A stretch of DNA of 64,000 nucleotides from Paenibacillus woosongensis (GTDB lineage Bacteria > Bacillota > Bacilli > Paenibacillales > Paenibacillaceae): assembly GCF_009725165.1 (NCBI RefSeq), contig NZ_WNZW01000003.1, positions 62,001 to 126,000 of the forward strand, written 5' to 3'. The position numbers were made by a program, and so were the translations under genes. The notes below the pieces were generated by a model, which did no database searches, had not been told where the DNA came from, and saw only the letters and a program-made list of their open reading frames with translations. Shown here piece after piece: positions 1 through 8,353 of this stretch; positions within the stretch are counted from its first letter, which is position 1; each line of letters starts with the position of its first letter.

Positions 1-1
1 G

Positions 2-1105
2 CGCATGCTGGGTTCATTGGTCATTGGAGCGGCAGACCGCAATGCGGTTCCCGCGGGAGGCGCCTTGGCGGTTGACAGAGACGGCTTCTCAGGCGAGATT
101 ACCAGGACGCTGCGCGAACATCCGCTGGTCGAGGTTATAAATGAAGAAATACAGGAAATCCCGGAGGACGGAATCGTAATCATCGCCACGGGGCCGCTGA
201 CTTCTCCGGCGTTATCGGAGCAGATCAAGCGTTTGACCGGCGAGGATTATTTCTACTTCTACGATGCTGCTGCACCGATCGTGGAGAAGGACTCCATCGA
301 TATGAACAAAGTTTACTTGGCATCGCGATACGATAAGGGAGAAGCGGCTTACTTGAATTGCCCGATGACGGAAGCGGAATTCGATGCGTTCTACGAGGCT
401 CTTATTCACGCGGAAGTTGCCGAATTGAAAGAGTTTGAGAAGGAAATTTATTTCGATGGCTGCATGCCGATTGAAATTATGATGCGAAAGGGAAAGCAGA
501 CGGCTTTATTTGGGCCGATGAAGCCGGTAGGACTCGTGAATCCTCATGACGGCAAGCTCCCGCACGCGGTCGTTCAACTGCGCCAGGATAATGCGGCGGG
601 AACGCTGTACAATTTGGTAGGATTTCAAACTCATTTGAAATGGGGGGAACAAAAACGGGTATTCTCGATGATTCCAGGCTTGGAGAATGCTGAATTTGTC
701 CGTTACGGCGTCATGCACCGCAATACATTTATTAACTCGCCAAAGCTGCTTGAGCCGACGTATCAGCTGAAAGAGCGGCCAAGGCTGTTCTTTGCGGGGC
801 AGATGACCGGTGTAGAGGGATATGTCGAGTCTGCGGCCTCGGGGCTGATTGCAGGAATCAATGCTGCATTGGCGGTAAATGAGCAGGACGGCATCGTGTT
901 CCCTGAGGATACAACGTTAGGAAGCATGGCCAGATACATCACGACGGCTGATTTCAAGCATTTTCAGCCGATGAATGCCAATTTCGGTTTATTCCCGAAG
1001 CTGGACACCCGTTACCGTAAAAAGGCGGAGAAGAATGAAGCCCTTGCCCACCGGGCATTGGACAGTTTAAAGACGTTCATTACTGATTCCCGCTTACAAG
1101 GCTGA
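2..1105 (+). CDS. trmFO: tRNA (uracil-54-C5)-methyltransferase TrmFO, 5' end outside window
   Basis: Folate- and FAD-dependent methyltransferase that makes ribothymidine at position 54 of tRNAs in the cytoplasm. Only the C-terminal 367 residues lie in the window; the family is about 435 residues, so roughly 70 N-terminal residues with the FAD-binding GxGxxG are upstream. Visible family hallmarks are [11 protein letters not shown] near the start, [43 protein letters not shown] and the C-terminal FAD-contact segment [18 protein letters not shown]. The reading frame is already open at base 2, so the ATG at 5 is an internal methionine and not the start. In B. subtilis the next gene is xerC/codV; here it is hslV, 76 bases downstream. 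Identification is by strong resemblance to the remembered B. subtilis protein. Confidence 0.97.
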   Translation, partial: RMLGSLVIGAADRNAVPAGGALAVDRDGFSGEITRTLREHPLVEVINEEIQEIPEDGIVIIATGPLTSPALSEQIKRLTGEDYFYFYDAAAPIVEKDSIDMNKVYLASRYDKGEAAYLNCPMTEAEFDAFYEALIHAEVAELKEFEKEIYFDGCMPIEIMMRKGKQTALFGPMKPVGLVNPHDGKLPHAVVQLRQDNAAGTLYNLVGFQTHLKWGEQKRVFSMIPGLENAEFVRYGVMHRNTFINSPKLLEPTYQLKERPRLFFAGQMTGVEGYVESAASGLIAGINAALAVNEQDGIVFPEDTTLGSMARYITTADFKHFQPMNANFGLFPKLDTRYRKKAEKNEALAHRALDSLKTFITDSRLQG

Positions 1106-1138
1106 TTCTTAGGAAGTATCGTCCTGTATAGCGCTTCA

Positions 1139-1144
1139 TATAAT
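1139..1144 (+). promoter_or_regulatory. Possible -10 element before hslV
   Basis: A perfect TATAAT hexamer sits 38 bases before the hslV start in the short trmFO-hslV gap. No convincing -35 hexamer is seen 16-18 bases upstream, so this is either a weak promoter or chance. hslV may simply be read through from trmFO. Confidence 0.25.
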
Positions 1145-1181
1145 GATATACGGGTACCCCTAAACAGAGGAGATGGATTGA

Positions 1182-1724
1182 ATGATTCCTACTTTTCATG
1201 CAACGACCATATGTGCTGTTCGCCACAATGGCCAAGGAGCTATTGCGGGCGACGGTCAGGTTACGTTTGGCGAAAGCGTCGTGATGAAGCAGACGGCCAA
1301 GAAGGTCCGCCGCCTGTACAGGGGTCAGGTTTTGGCCGGCTTTGCCGGCTCTGTGGCCGATGCCATTACTCTATTTGAGAAGTTTGAGGCCAAGCTGGAG
1401 GAGCATCACGGCAATCTCCAGCGTGCCGCGGTAGAGCTGGCGAAGGATTGGCGCCAGGATCGGGTGCTCCGGAAATTGGAAGCCCTGATGATCGTTATGG
1501 ACAAAACAGGCATGCTCCTGATCTCCGGCGGGGGCGAAATCATTGAACCGGATGACGATGTCCTGGCGATCGGCTCAGGCGGCAATTTTGCTTTGTCTGC
1601 TGCCCGTGCGCTAAAGCGTCATGCGGCTCAATTGGAGGCGAAGGACATTGCGCTTGAATCGCTGCTGGTCGCTTCTGAAATCTGCGTGTATACGAACAAT
1701 AATATAATCGTCGAAGAACTTTGA
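1182..1724 (+). CDS. hslV: ATP-dependent protease subunit HslV (ClpQ)
   Basis: Peptidase of the HslUV (ClpYQ) proteasome-like complex; two hexameric rings degrade proteins unfolded by HslU in the cytoplasm. The 180-residue product carries the family blocks [48 protein letters not shown] and [10 protein letters not shown], and ends in a normal IIVEEL tail. The start is ATG at 1182 with GAGGAGA eight bases upstream. The conserved TTI that begins the mature E. coli enzyme is at residues 8-10, so seven residues (Met, Ile, Pro, Thr, Phe, His, Ala) precede it. B. subtilis ClpQ instead exposes an N-terminal Ser after Met removal. Ile at position 2 makes ordinary Met removal unlikely here, so how the nucleophile is exposed is unclear. 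The next gene is its partner hslU, but a terminator-like hairpin lies between. Confidence 0.97.
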   Translation: MIPTFHATTICAVRHNGQGAIAGDGQVTFGESVVMKQTAKKVRRLYRGQVLAGFAGSVADAITLFEKFEAKLEEHHGNLQRAAVELAKDWRQDRVLRKLEALMIVMDKTGMLLISGGGEIIEPDDDVLAIGSGGNFALSAARALKRHAAQLEAKDIALESLLVASEICVYTNNNIIVEEL

Positions 1725-1783
1725 TGTGTGCCTGTTTCCGTGCCAAGAAGCTATGCCGGGAACAGGCTGCCATCGGCTTTCCT

Positions 1784-1806
1784 GTCCGGCCAACCGGACT
1801 TTTTTT
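1784..1806 (+). terminator. Intrinsic terminator-like hairpin between hslV and hslU
   Basis: A 6-bp GC-rich stem (GTCCGG / CCGGAC, loop CCAA) is followed directly by seven T residues. It lies 59 bases after the hslV stop and 41 bases before the hslU start. It has the architecture of a Rho-independent terminator, although the stem is short, so partial termination (attenuation) seems more likely than a full stop. Confidence 0.6.
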
Positions 1807-1847
1807 CGTGGCATAGTCAAAAAATACCCTTCAAAAGGAGGATACTC

Positions 1848-3254
1848 ATGACGAATTCTCAATTAACACCAAGACAAATCGTTTCTGAGCTGGATAAGTA
1901 TATCGTGGGACAGAAGCAAGCGAAGAAATCTGTTGCAGTCGCTTTGCGCAACCGTTACCGCCGCAGTCTTCTCAGCGAAGAGGTGCAGGATGAAATCGTG
2001 CCCAAGAACATTTTGATGATCGGACCCACGGGTGTCGGAAAGACAGAGATTGCCCGGCGGCTTGCGAAGCTGGTCGGGGCCCCTTTCATCAAAGTGGAGG
2101 CTACGAAGTTTACCGAGGTCGGTTATGTCGGAAGAGACGTAGAATCTATGGTCCGTGATTTGATTGAGACTGCGATTCGCACGGTGAAGCTGGAGCGTAC
2201 CGAAAAAGTAAAAGATAGGGCTGAGGAACTAGCCAATGAAAGGCTAGTGCAAATTCTTGTGCCTTCCAGCCATAAAGCCAAAAACAACCGAAATCCGTTT
2301 GAAATGCTGTTTGGAAACCAGCATGCGAGCGAGACTCCGTCGGCGGAAGAGGCGCAGGAAGACAGCTCGCTAGCCGAGCAGCGGCGCCAGGTTCGAGCCA
2401 AGCTGGCTGCGGGACAAATGGAAGAAGATACGGTTGAGATTGAAGTGGAAGATACGGCGCCGAACATGCTGGATATGTTTGCTGGTCAAGGCAATGACCA
2501 GATGGGAATGAATATGCAGGAGATGTTCGGAAACTTCCTTCCGAAGCGTACGAAGAAGCGTAAGCTAACGGTCAAGGAGGCGCGTAAAGTACTTACACAG
2601 GAGGAGGCGGGCAAACTCATTGATCATGATGACCTCGTACAAGAGGCGGTTGCCCGTGCCGAACAGTCCGGGATTATTTTTATTGATGAGATTGATAAAG
2701 TAGCCAGCCGCGGAGGCGGCGGCTCAGGACCGGATGTGTCTCGCGAAGGTGTGCAGAGGGATATTTTGCCGATCGTTGAAGGATCGACGGTGATGACTAA
2801 ATATGGACCTGTAAAAACCGACTATATTTTGTTTATTGCTGCCGGTGCATTTCACGTGGCTAAACCTTCGGATCTGATCCCTGAGCTTCAGGGGAGATTT
2901 CCGATTCGGGTTGAGCTGAACAGCTTGTCCCAAGAGGACTTCGTTTCGATTCTTACTGAGCCAAAAAATGCATTGACGAAGCAATACACCGAGCTGCTGC
3001 GCACGGAAGACATTGAAATAGATTTTTCCACTGAGGCGATTGCCGAAATCGCTCAAATTGCCGCCTCTGTTAATGCCAATACCGAGAATATCGGAGCAAG
3101 ACGCCTGCATACGATCCTAGAAAAGCTGCTGGAGGATTTATCATTCGAGGCGCCAGAGCTTACGCTTGAAAAAATGACGATCACTCCGGAGTATGTACGC
3201 GAGAAACTAGGCGATATTGCCCAGGATCGCGATCTCAGTCAATTTATTTTATAA
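1848..3254 (+). CDS. hslU: ATP-dependent protease ATPase subunit HslU (ClpY)
   Basis: AAA+ unfoldase of the HslUV protease; it binds substrate, unfolds it with ATP and threads it into HslV. The 468-residue product matches the usual length (about 467 in Bacillus). It shows the N-terminal [17 protein letters not shown] block, Walker A GPTGVGKT at residues 59-66, the pore region GYVGRDVES, a charged I domain of about 130 residues in the middle, Walker [12 protein letters not shown], and the sensor region [12 protein letters not shown]. The C-terminal tail DLSQFIL is the element that docks into HslV. The reading frame is open further upstream, but ATG at 1848 is chosen because AAAGGAGGAT lies just before it and the protein then begins as in homologues. 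A terminator follows the gene, and codY does not. Confidence 0.97.
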   Translation: MTNSQLTPRQIVSELDKYIVGQKQAKKSVAVALRNRYRRSLLSEEVQDEIVPKNILMIGPTGVGKTEIARRLAKLVGAPFIKVEATKFTEVGYVGRDVESMVRDLIETAIRTVKLERTEKVKDRAEELANERLVQILVPSSHKAKNNRNPFEMLFGNQHASETPSAEEAQEDSSLAEQRRQVRAKLAAGQMEEDTVEIEVEDTAPNMLDMFAGQGNDQMGMNMQEMFGNFLPKRTKKRKLTVKEARKVLTQEEAGKLIDHDDLVQEAVARAEQSGIIFIDEIDKVASRGGGGSGPDVSREGVQRDILPIVEGSTVMTKYGPVKTDYILFIAAGAFHVAKPSDLIPELQGRFPIRVELNSLSQEDFVSILTEPKNALTKQYTELLRTEDIEIDFSTEAIAEIAQIAASVNANTENIGARRLHTILEKLLEDLSFEAPELTLEKMTITPEYVREKLGDIAQDRDLSQFIL

Positions 3255-3295
3255 CTCCGGACATCTTCCTAAACCGCATAAGAAAGCCATTTGAG

Positions 3296-3340
3296 GCCGT
3301 TAGTCCCATGAAATTGGGGCTGCGGCTTTTCTTCTTTTTC
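3296..3340 (+). terminator. Intrinsic terminator after hslU
   Basis: An imperfect stem begins GCCG and pairs through GTCCC with GGGGC and CGGC around the loop ATGAAATT. It is followed by TTTTCTTCTTTTT. It separates the hslVU unit from the flagellar operon. Confidence 0.85.
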
Positions 3341-3654
3341 CGACAAGTATAATCGGCATAAGGTCATACCTAAAAATGTCGATTTTTCATAAAAATATTG
3401 AAAATTATTCAAAAAATGCATAATTAATCGTTAAAATCTGTAAAGATAGGGCTTTTTTCTTATTGTAATAATGTCGAATCTGCTTGAAACTTAGGATATA
3501 TGACATTAAGCTGTTTTTTGAGCAAATAGGACAATAGAAAGACTATCGAAACGGTTTATTGTCGAAAAAAAGAGGAATTTGCGAATATGTGTGGAATTAG
3601 TTGTGAGTCGAGAATTAGAATGAGGAAATTTAATCAATTAAGGGGGATAGGAAG
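3341..3654 (+). promoter_or_regulatory. AT-rich leader upstream of the fla/che operon
   Basis: This roughly 310-base non-coding stretch precedes flgB and must hold the main fla/che promoter, since a terminator closes hslU just upstream. It is very AT-rich. I see no -35/-10 pair with correct spacing that I would defend, and no clear sigma-D box. A TATAAT at 3348-3353 lacks a -35. A sequence at 3392-3406 matches the CodY consensus palindrome at 11 of 15 positions, but in such AT-rich DNA this may be chance. No ORF with a ribosome binding site is visible. Confidence 0.5.
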
Positions 3655-4062
3655 ATGCAGCTACTAAATGGCGTAGGCTTTCAAAGGCTCGAAAACGCGA
3701 TTCAGGCTGCCAGTACTAGGCAGCAAGTGATAGCAGATAATATAGCGAACGTGGATACCCCTTATTTCAAGCGTTCGAACGTATCTTTCGAGACCTTGTT
3801 GCAGAATGAGTTGAACGGCGGAATGCCTGCTCTCCGGGGAAATCGGACCGATTATAGGCACTTTGTCATAGGTTCCTCAGGGAATGTGCCGGAGCCCAGA
3901 ATCGTGGTCGATGACAGAACAGCAATGAACAACAACCTGAATAACGTGGACATCGACAGCGAGATGAGTTTGCTTGCGGAAAATAAACTTAGGTACGACA
4001 CGTACATAGAACAGTTGAATTATCAAGTCAAAATGAAGCGCGTGGCTACAGAAGGGAGATAA
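3655..4062 (+). CDS. flgB: Flagellar basal-body rod protein FlgB
   Basis: Proximal rod subunit exported by the flagellar type III apparatus and assembled on the MS ring. The 135-residue product has the rod/hook N-terminal motif as NIANVDTPYFKR around residues 30-41 and a helical C-terminal part (SEMSLLAENKLRYDTYIEQL) typical of the family. ATG at 3655 follows AAGGGGGAT with good spacing. It is the first gene of the fla/che operon; flgC follows six bases after the stop. Confidence 0.97.
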   Translation: MQLLNGVGFQRLENAIQAASTRQQVIADNIANVDTPYFKRSNVSFETLLQNELNGGMPALRGNRTDYRHFVIGSSGNVPEPRIVVDDRTAMNNNLNNVDIDSEMSLLAENKLRYDTYIEQLNYQVKMKRVATEGR

Positions 4063-4068
4063 TAAGCT

Positions 4069-4518
4069 TTGAAAATCAGCGACAGTTTCAGTATTAGTTC
4101 TTCAGCACTAACAGCGCAGCGCCTTCGTATGGATGTTATCTCCTCCAATATCGCCAATGCCCGAACAACACGCGCCAGCATGGAAAATGGCCAGCCGGTT
4201 CCGTATCGGCGGAAGACGGTTGTCATGGCACCCAACAAAACCGATTTTGGTACTACACTGGATTCGTTATTGGGCAAGAAACCCATTAGCCAAGGGGTAA
4301 AGATTACTCAGATTACGGAAGATCAAACGCCATTCAAGCCGGTATACGATCCGACGCATCCCGACGCTGACGGCGAAGGCTATGTCTACATGCCAAACGT
4401 AGATTTGATGAAGGAAATGGTAGACATGATTTCAGCCACACGGTCCTACGAAGCCAACATCACCGCACTGAACGCCAGTAAAGCCATGATTTCAAAGGCC
4501 CTGCAAATCGGTAAATAA
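4069..4518 (+). CDS. flgC: Flagellar basal-body rod protein FlgC
   Basis: Second proximal rod protein, partner of FlgB. The 149-residue product shows the SSNIANARTT form of the rod signature near residue 25, the conserved block YVYMPNVDLMKEMVDMISATR, and the C-terminal RSYEANITALNASKAM helix typical of FlgC. The start is TTG at 4069, supported by AAGGGAG about ten bases upstream; no ATG lies near. Length agrees with the family (about 150). Confidence 0.97.
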   Translation: MKISDSFSISSSALTAQRLRMDVISSNIANARTTRASMENGQPVPYRRKTVVMAPNKTDFGTTLDSLLGKKPISQGVKITQITEDQTPFKPVYDPTHPDADGEGYVYMPNVDLMKEMVDMISATRSYEANITALNASKAMISKALQIGK

Positions 4519-4553
4519 CCAGTCAAATTGAAGCAGTCAGGAGTTGGGAAGAA

Positions 4554-4865
4554 TTGATCCAAAACAATATTAGTCTGAATACGATTCAAAGGTTAGAGGC
4601 CGCAACAGAACCGGTCAAACCAACAGTAACATCTCCTTCAGAAGCGATTAAAAATTTCAGTTCATATTTGACTGACGCGCTGAACGGAGTAGCCGCACAA
4701 GAAAACAATGTACAACGAGTCAATGAGCAGTTTCTCCTTGGTCAAGCGAATGTTGATCAGGTCATGATCGCCTCAGAGCAAGCACTGTTAAGTTTGCAGC
4801 TCACTACGCAAGTACGGAACAAAGTGATCGAAGCTTATCAAGAGATTATGCGTACGCAAATTTAA
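4554..4865 (+). CDS. fliE: Flagellar hook-basal body complex protein FliE
   Basis: Small export substrate that joins the MS ring to the rod. The 103-residue product has the family pattern: an unstructured N-terminus, NVQRVNEQFLLGQ, DQVMIASEQALLSLQLTTQVRNKVIEAY, and a short tail ending MRTQI. The start is TTG at 4554, with CAGGAG about 11 bases upstream, which is rather long spacing. It lies in its usual place between flgC and fliF. Confidence 0.95.
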   Translation: MIQNNISLNTIQRLEAATEPVKPTVTSPSEAIKNFSSYLTDALNGVAAQENNVQRVNEQFLLGQANVDQVMIASEQALLSLQLTTQVRNKVIEAYQEIMRTQI

Positions 4866-4897
4866 TGAAACTAGCAAGCTGTGGATGAGGTGACATT

Positions 4898-6487
4898 GTG
4901 AATGAGAGAATCGCCCAATACCGGGACCGATTGACCGGATATTGGAATAATTTCAGCAGTAAGCAAAAAACGCTATTAATATCGACGATAGCGATCATTT
5001 TATTGGCAGTAATATTGTTGACGATTCAGTTTTCTAAAACGGAATATGAAGTAGCTTTTACAAATTTGGATTCTACAGATGCAGCGGGCATCATAAATCA
5101 CCTTGAAACAAGCGGTATTCCTTATAAGTTAAGCGCGGATGGAACTAGCATTTCCGTGCCTAGCAAGGAAGCGTCTCGTGTGAAAGTGGACGTAGGCTCA
5201 CAGGGTATCGTGAAAAACGGCTCTATCGGCTGGGAAGCTTTTAACGAGAGTTCTTCCCTTATCGGTATGACGGACAATGAATTCAGCGTGAAGTATAGAA
5301 GCGCACTCAATGGTGAAGTGGAGCAGCTGCTGAAGCGTATGAAGGGTGTGCAAGATGCAAAGGTTCTGATTAACTTGCCGGAGGAAAATGTATTCGCCAG
5401 TCCGGAAGAACAGCAGAAGGCATCCGCTTCGATCGTCATCGGCTTTAAACCGGGATATCGTCCTAATCAGGAAGCAGTGGATGGATACTTCAACCTTGTG
5501 AAGACATCCATACCTAACCTGCCGATCGAGAATATTTCCATCTCCTCCAGTGATGACACTGTACTTTTGCCTACGGGGCAAGGAGGCAATCTTGGTTCTC
5601 TTACGACCGCTGTGCAGGAGAATATGGCTCTACAGAAAAAGTTTGAAAGTGATGTAAGCCGAAGCGTTAAACAGTTTCTTTCCAAGTTGACGGGGCCTGA
5701 TAAAATCGAGGTTCTAGTAGCGTCAACGCTTAATTTCGATCAAATTATTGAGAAAAACAACCTTGTTACCCCCGTTGATACCGAAAATATGCGGGGAATT
5801 GAGATCAGTGCCCAAAGAATTCAGAAAAGCTATACCGGCCAAGGTCAAGGCAATCAGGATAGCGGAATTCCTGGCACCGGAACTGAAGACGTACCGGGTT
5901 ATCCTGCTGAAAGCAGCGGTACCGGTGTAAGCTCCGAAGAATCCTCTTCCACGATTAACTATGAGGTCAACCGTATAACCAAGGATATCGTAGCGAGTCC
6001 TTATGTTGTTAAAGATTTAACCATTAATGTAGCAGTTGAACCACCTGTTGGACAAGATTCTTTGGATCAAGCCACCCAGGATGCAATTGAGAACATATTA
6101 GCGAATATCGTCAGATCTTATCTTGCCGATTCAGGTACTACTTATACAGACGCTGAACTCCAGCAAAAAGTTGCTGTTTTCTCACAAACTTTTCATGGAT
6201 CTGAAGAAAAAGCTGCCGGCCTTGCCTTATCTAACCCATGGGTTTGGGGTGGGGCGATCGCAGTCCTGCTAGTGGGAGCTGGGATTGGAGCGCTTGTGTT
6301 CCGTCGTCGCAAAAAAGAGGAAGAAGAGGAAGAAGAGCTGCCGCTGCCTTTACCTCCTGAATTCCCGTCGATCAACTTGGATACTATTACGAACGAAAGT
6401 CAAGTGCGTAAACAGCTCGAAACGCTGGCGAAGAAGAAGCCGGATGAATTTGTTAACCTGCTGCGCACCTGGCTGGCAGACGAGTAG
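4898..6487 (+). CDS. fliF: Flagellar M-ring protein FliF
   Basis: Forms the MS ring in the cytoplasmic membrane, the platform for rod, switch and export gate. The 529-residue product has an N-terminal membrane helix at about residues 25-45, ring-building domains (with the EVAFTNLDS and GTSISVPSKEASRVK blocks), a large periplasmic-side region with a Gly/Ser/Glu-rich insert near 310-350, a second membrane helix near 450-470, and a cytoplasmic tail starting RRRKKEEEEEEE that ends in the FliG-binding segment. The GTG start at 4898 has GAGGTGA just upstream. Confidence 0.97.
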   Translation: MNERIAQYRDRLTGYWNNFSSKQKTLLISTIAIILLAVILLTIQFSKTEYEVAFTNLDSTDAAGIINHLETSGIPYKLSADGTSISVPSKEASRVKVDVGSQGIVKNGSIGWEAFNESSSLIGMTDNEFSVKYRSALNGEVEQLLKRMKGVQDAKVLINLPEENVFASPEEQQKASASIVIGFKPGYRPNQEAVDGYFNLVKTSIPNLPIENISISSSDDTVLLPTGQGGNLGSLTTAVQENMALQKKFESDVSRSVKQFLSKLTGPDKIEVLVASTLNFDQIIEKNNLVTPVDTENMRGIEISAQRIQKSYTGQGQGNQDSGIPGTGTEDVPGYPAESSGTGVSSEESSSTINYEVNRITKDIVASPYVVKDLTINVAVEPPVGQDSLDQATQDAIENILANIVRSYLADSGTTYTDAELQQKVAVFSQTFHGSEEKAAGLALSNPWVWGGAIAVLLVGAGIGALVFRRRKKEEEEEEELPLPLPPEFPSINLDTITNESQVRKQLETLAKKKPDEFVNLLRTWLADE

Positions 6488-6498
6488 AGGTGAACGTA

Positions 6499-7515
6499 GT
6501 GTCAAAAACGATGACTTCTGGTCTTACCGGAAAACAAAAGGCGGCTATTTTGCTAATAACGCTCGGTCCCGAAGTGTCAGCGCAAATATTCAAGCATTTA
6601 CGTGATGATGAGATAGAGCAGCTGACGCTCGAAATCGCTAACGTCCGTAAAGTGGACAGCAGCGAAAAAGATATGATTATGGCAGAATTTCATCAGATTT
6701 GCCTTGCTCAAGAATATATCACGCAAGGGGGCATTAATTATGCCAAAGAAATTCTGGAGAAAGCATTGGGTTCCACCAAAGCCTTCGAAATCATTAATCG
6801 CTTGACGGCAACGCTGCAAGTCAGACCCTTTGATTTTGCCCGCAAGGCGGACCCTAATCAAATATTGAACTTTATCCAGAATGAGAATGCTCAGACGATT
6901 GCGCTCGTATTGTCATATCTGCAGTTTGAGCAAGCAGCAGCGATTCTTTCTTCGCTGCCGCAGGAGAAACAGGCGGATGTGGCCCGGAGAATCGCTATGA
7001 TGGACAGCACTTCTCCAGAGGTTATTTCCCAAGTAGAGCGGGTGCTGGAGCAGAAGCTATCGGCTACAGTAACGCAGGACTATACAAGTGCTGGCGGTAT
7101 CGAATCGATTGTTCAAATTTTGAATGGGGTCGACCGCGGTACGGAGCGGACAATTTTGGACTCCCTTGAAATTCAGGATCCTGAGCTCGCAGAAGAGATC
7201 AAAAAGCGGATGTTCGTATTTGAGGATATCGTCAATATCGATAACCGTTCGATTCAGCGGATTATTCGCGACATCGAGAATTCCGATTTGCAGCTTGCGC
7301 TTAAAGTGGCCAGTGAAGAAGTTCGTGAAGCGGTATTCCGCAACATGTCCAAACGCATGTCGGATACTTTCAAGGAAGAAATGGAATATATGGGGCCTGT
7401 GCGGCTTCGTGATGTGGAAGAAGCTCAAACTCGTATTGTAGCAACGATCCGCAGATTGGAAGAAGCCGGAGAGATCATTATAGCCCGCGGCGGAGGAGAT
7501 GACATCATTGTCTAA
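6499..7515 (+). CDS. fliG: Flagellar motor switch protein FliG
   Basis: Rotor protein on the cytoplasmic face of the MS ring; it engages the stator and transmits CheY-dependent switching via FliM and FliY. The start is taken as GTG at 6499, preceded by AGAGGTGA at a good distance, giving 338 residues, the B. subtilis length. A GTG at 6490 is also in frame but overlaps the ribosome binding site. The sequence shows LTGKQKAAIL at the N-terminus, KPFDFARKA-like RPFDFARKADP in the middle, the EHPQ-type NENAQTIALVLSYL, and the C-terminal charged torque helix region with GPVRLRDVEEAQ. It starts 11 bases after fliF, and its end overlaps the start of fliH. Confidence 0.97.
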   Translation: MSKTMTSGLTGKQKAAILLITLGPEVSAQIFKHLRDDEIEQLTLEIANVRKVDSSEKDMIMAEFHQICLAQEYITQGGINYAKEILEKALGSTKAFEIINRLTATLQVRPFDFARKADPNQILNFIQNENAQTIALVLSYLQFEQAAAILSSLPQEKQADVARRIAMMDSTSPEVISQVERVLEQKLSATVTQDYTSAGGIESIVQILNGVDRGTERTILDSLEIQDPELAEEIKKRMFVFEDIVNIDNRSIQRIIRDIENSDLQLALKVASEEVREAVFRNMSKRMSDTFKEEMEYMGPVRLRDVEEAQTRIVATIRRLEEAGEIIIARGGGDDIIV

Positions 7516-8353
7516 TTTGATTAAGGTGTCCCAATATGTACCGGTCGACATTCTCAAACAATTGAATCTGGGGAAGGCATACGAATCCCCCCAGGATCAA
7601 CAATTAGATGATGACAACTCTGAGGCTCCGATTCAGACGGTTTCAGCTGAAGATATAGCGGCTGAAGAGGCAAGGCGGCAAATGCTCAGCGATGCTAAAG
7701 AATTCGCCGAACGGCAAATCAGGGAAGCCTCGGAACAAGCGGAGAATATGCTTGCCGAAGCCAAACTCCAGATCGAAGCATGGTGGCAGGAGCAAAGAGA
7801 GCAGGATGAACATTTGATCGAAGCCCTCAAATCGGAGGGGTTCAATCAAGGATATGAAGAAGGCAAGCAGCAGGCAGAGCAGTCGCTTCAGGCAACGATA
7901 GAGCAGATGATGAGCGAGGCGAGCGCTGTGCTTGAGCAAGCTTATTTGGAAAAAGAACGGATTATCCAGGAAGCGGAACCGTTTGTTGTGGAACTGAGCT
8001 GCTCGATTGCGGAGAAAGTGATCGATAAGCAATTAGGCCTAGAACCGGACTATGTACTGGATCTCGTCAAGAGGAGCTTGTCCAGAAAAAGAGAGCAGGG
8101 CGTAATCACGCTCTGCGTCTCGCCGGCTCAATTTGCTTTTGTTCAGGCAGCGCGTGAAGAGCTCAGCCTAGTCATCGATTCGCAAGCTGAACTTCAGATT
8201 TTACCCGATGCGACAGTTCAGGATCGAGGCTGCGTAATTCGTTCCTCTTTCGGAAGCGTCGACGCTAGAATCGATACACAGCTTGCCGAAATCAAAAAGG
8301 AACTCCTACGGATTTCACTCGATAATGAAGACTACCCGGGGACAAGCTCATGA
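7508..8353 (+). CDS. fliH: Flagellar assembly protein FliH
   Basis: Regulatory stator of the export ATPase FliI. The 281-residue product has a variable N-terminus, a long Glu/Gln/Ala-rich helical stretch (about residues 45-150), and a C-terminal domain with VELSCSIAEKVIDKQL and GCVIRSSFGSVDARIDTQLAEI, both conserved in FliH. Two starts are possible inside the end of fliG: ATG at 7499, with the Shine-Dalgarno GGAGGAG almost touching it, and TTG at 7508, nine bases from the same site. The TTG is preferred on spacing. Its stop overlaps the fliI start (ATGA). Confidence 0.93.
   Translation: MSNLIKVSQYVPVDILKQLNLGKAYESPQDQQLDDDNSEAPIQTVSAEDIAAEEARRQMLSDAKEFAERQIREASEQAENMLAEAKLQIEAWWQEQREQDEHLIEALKSEGFNQGYEEGKQQAEQSLQATIEQMMSEASAVLEQAYLEKERIIQEAEPFVVELSCSIAEKVIDKQLGLEPDYVLDLVKRSLSRKREQGVITLCVSPAQFAFVQAAREELSLVIDSQAELQILPDATVQDRGCVIRSSFGSVDARIDTQLAEIKKELLRISLDNEDYPGTSS

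Noticed and set aside
3392-3406. CodY-box-like palindrome as a firm operator
   Set aside because: Four mismatches in a very AT-rich region; it is mentioned only as weak context.
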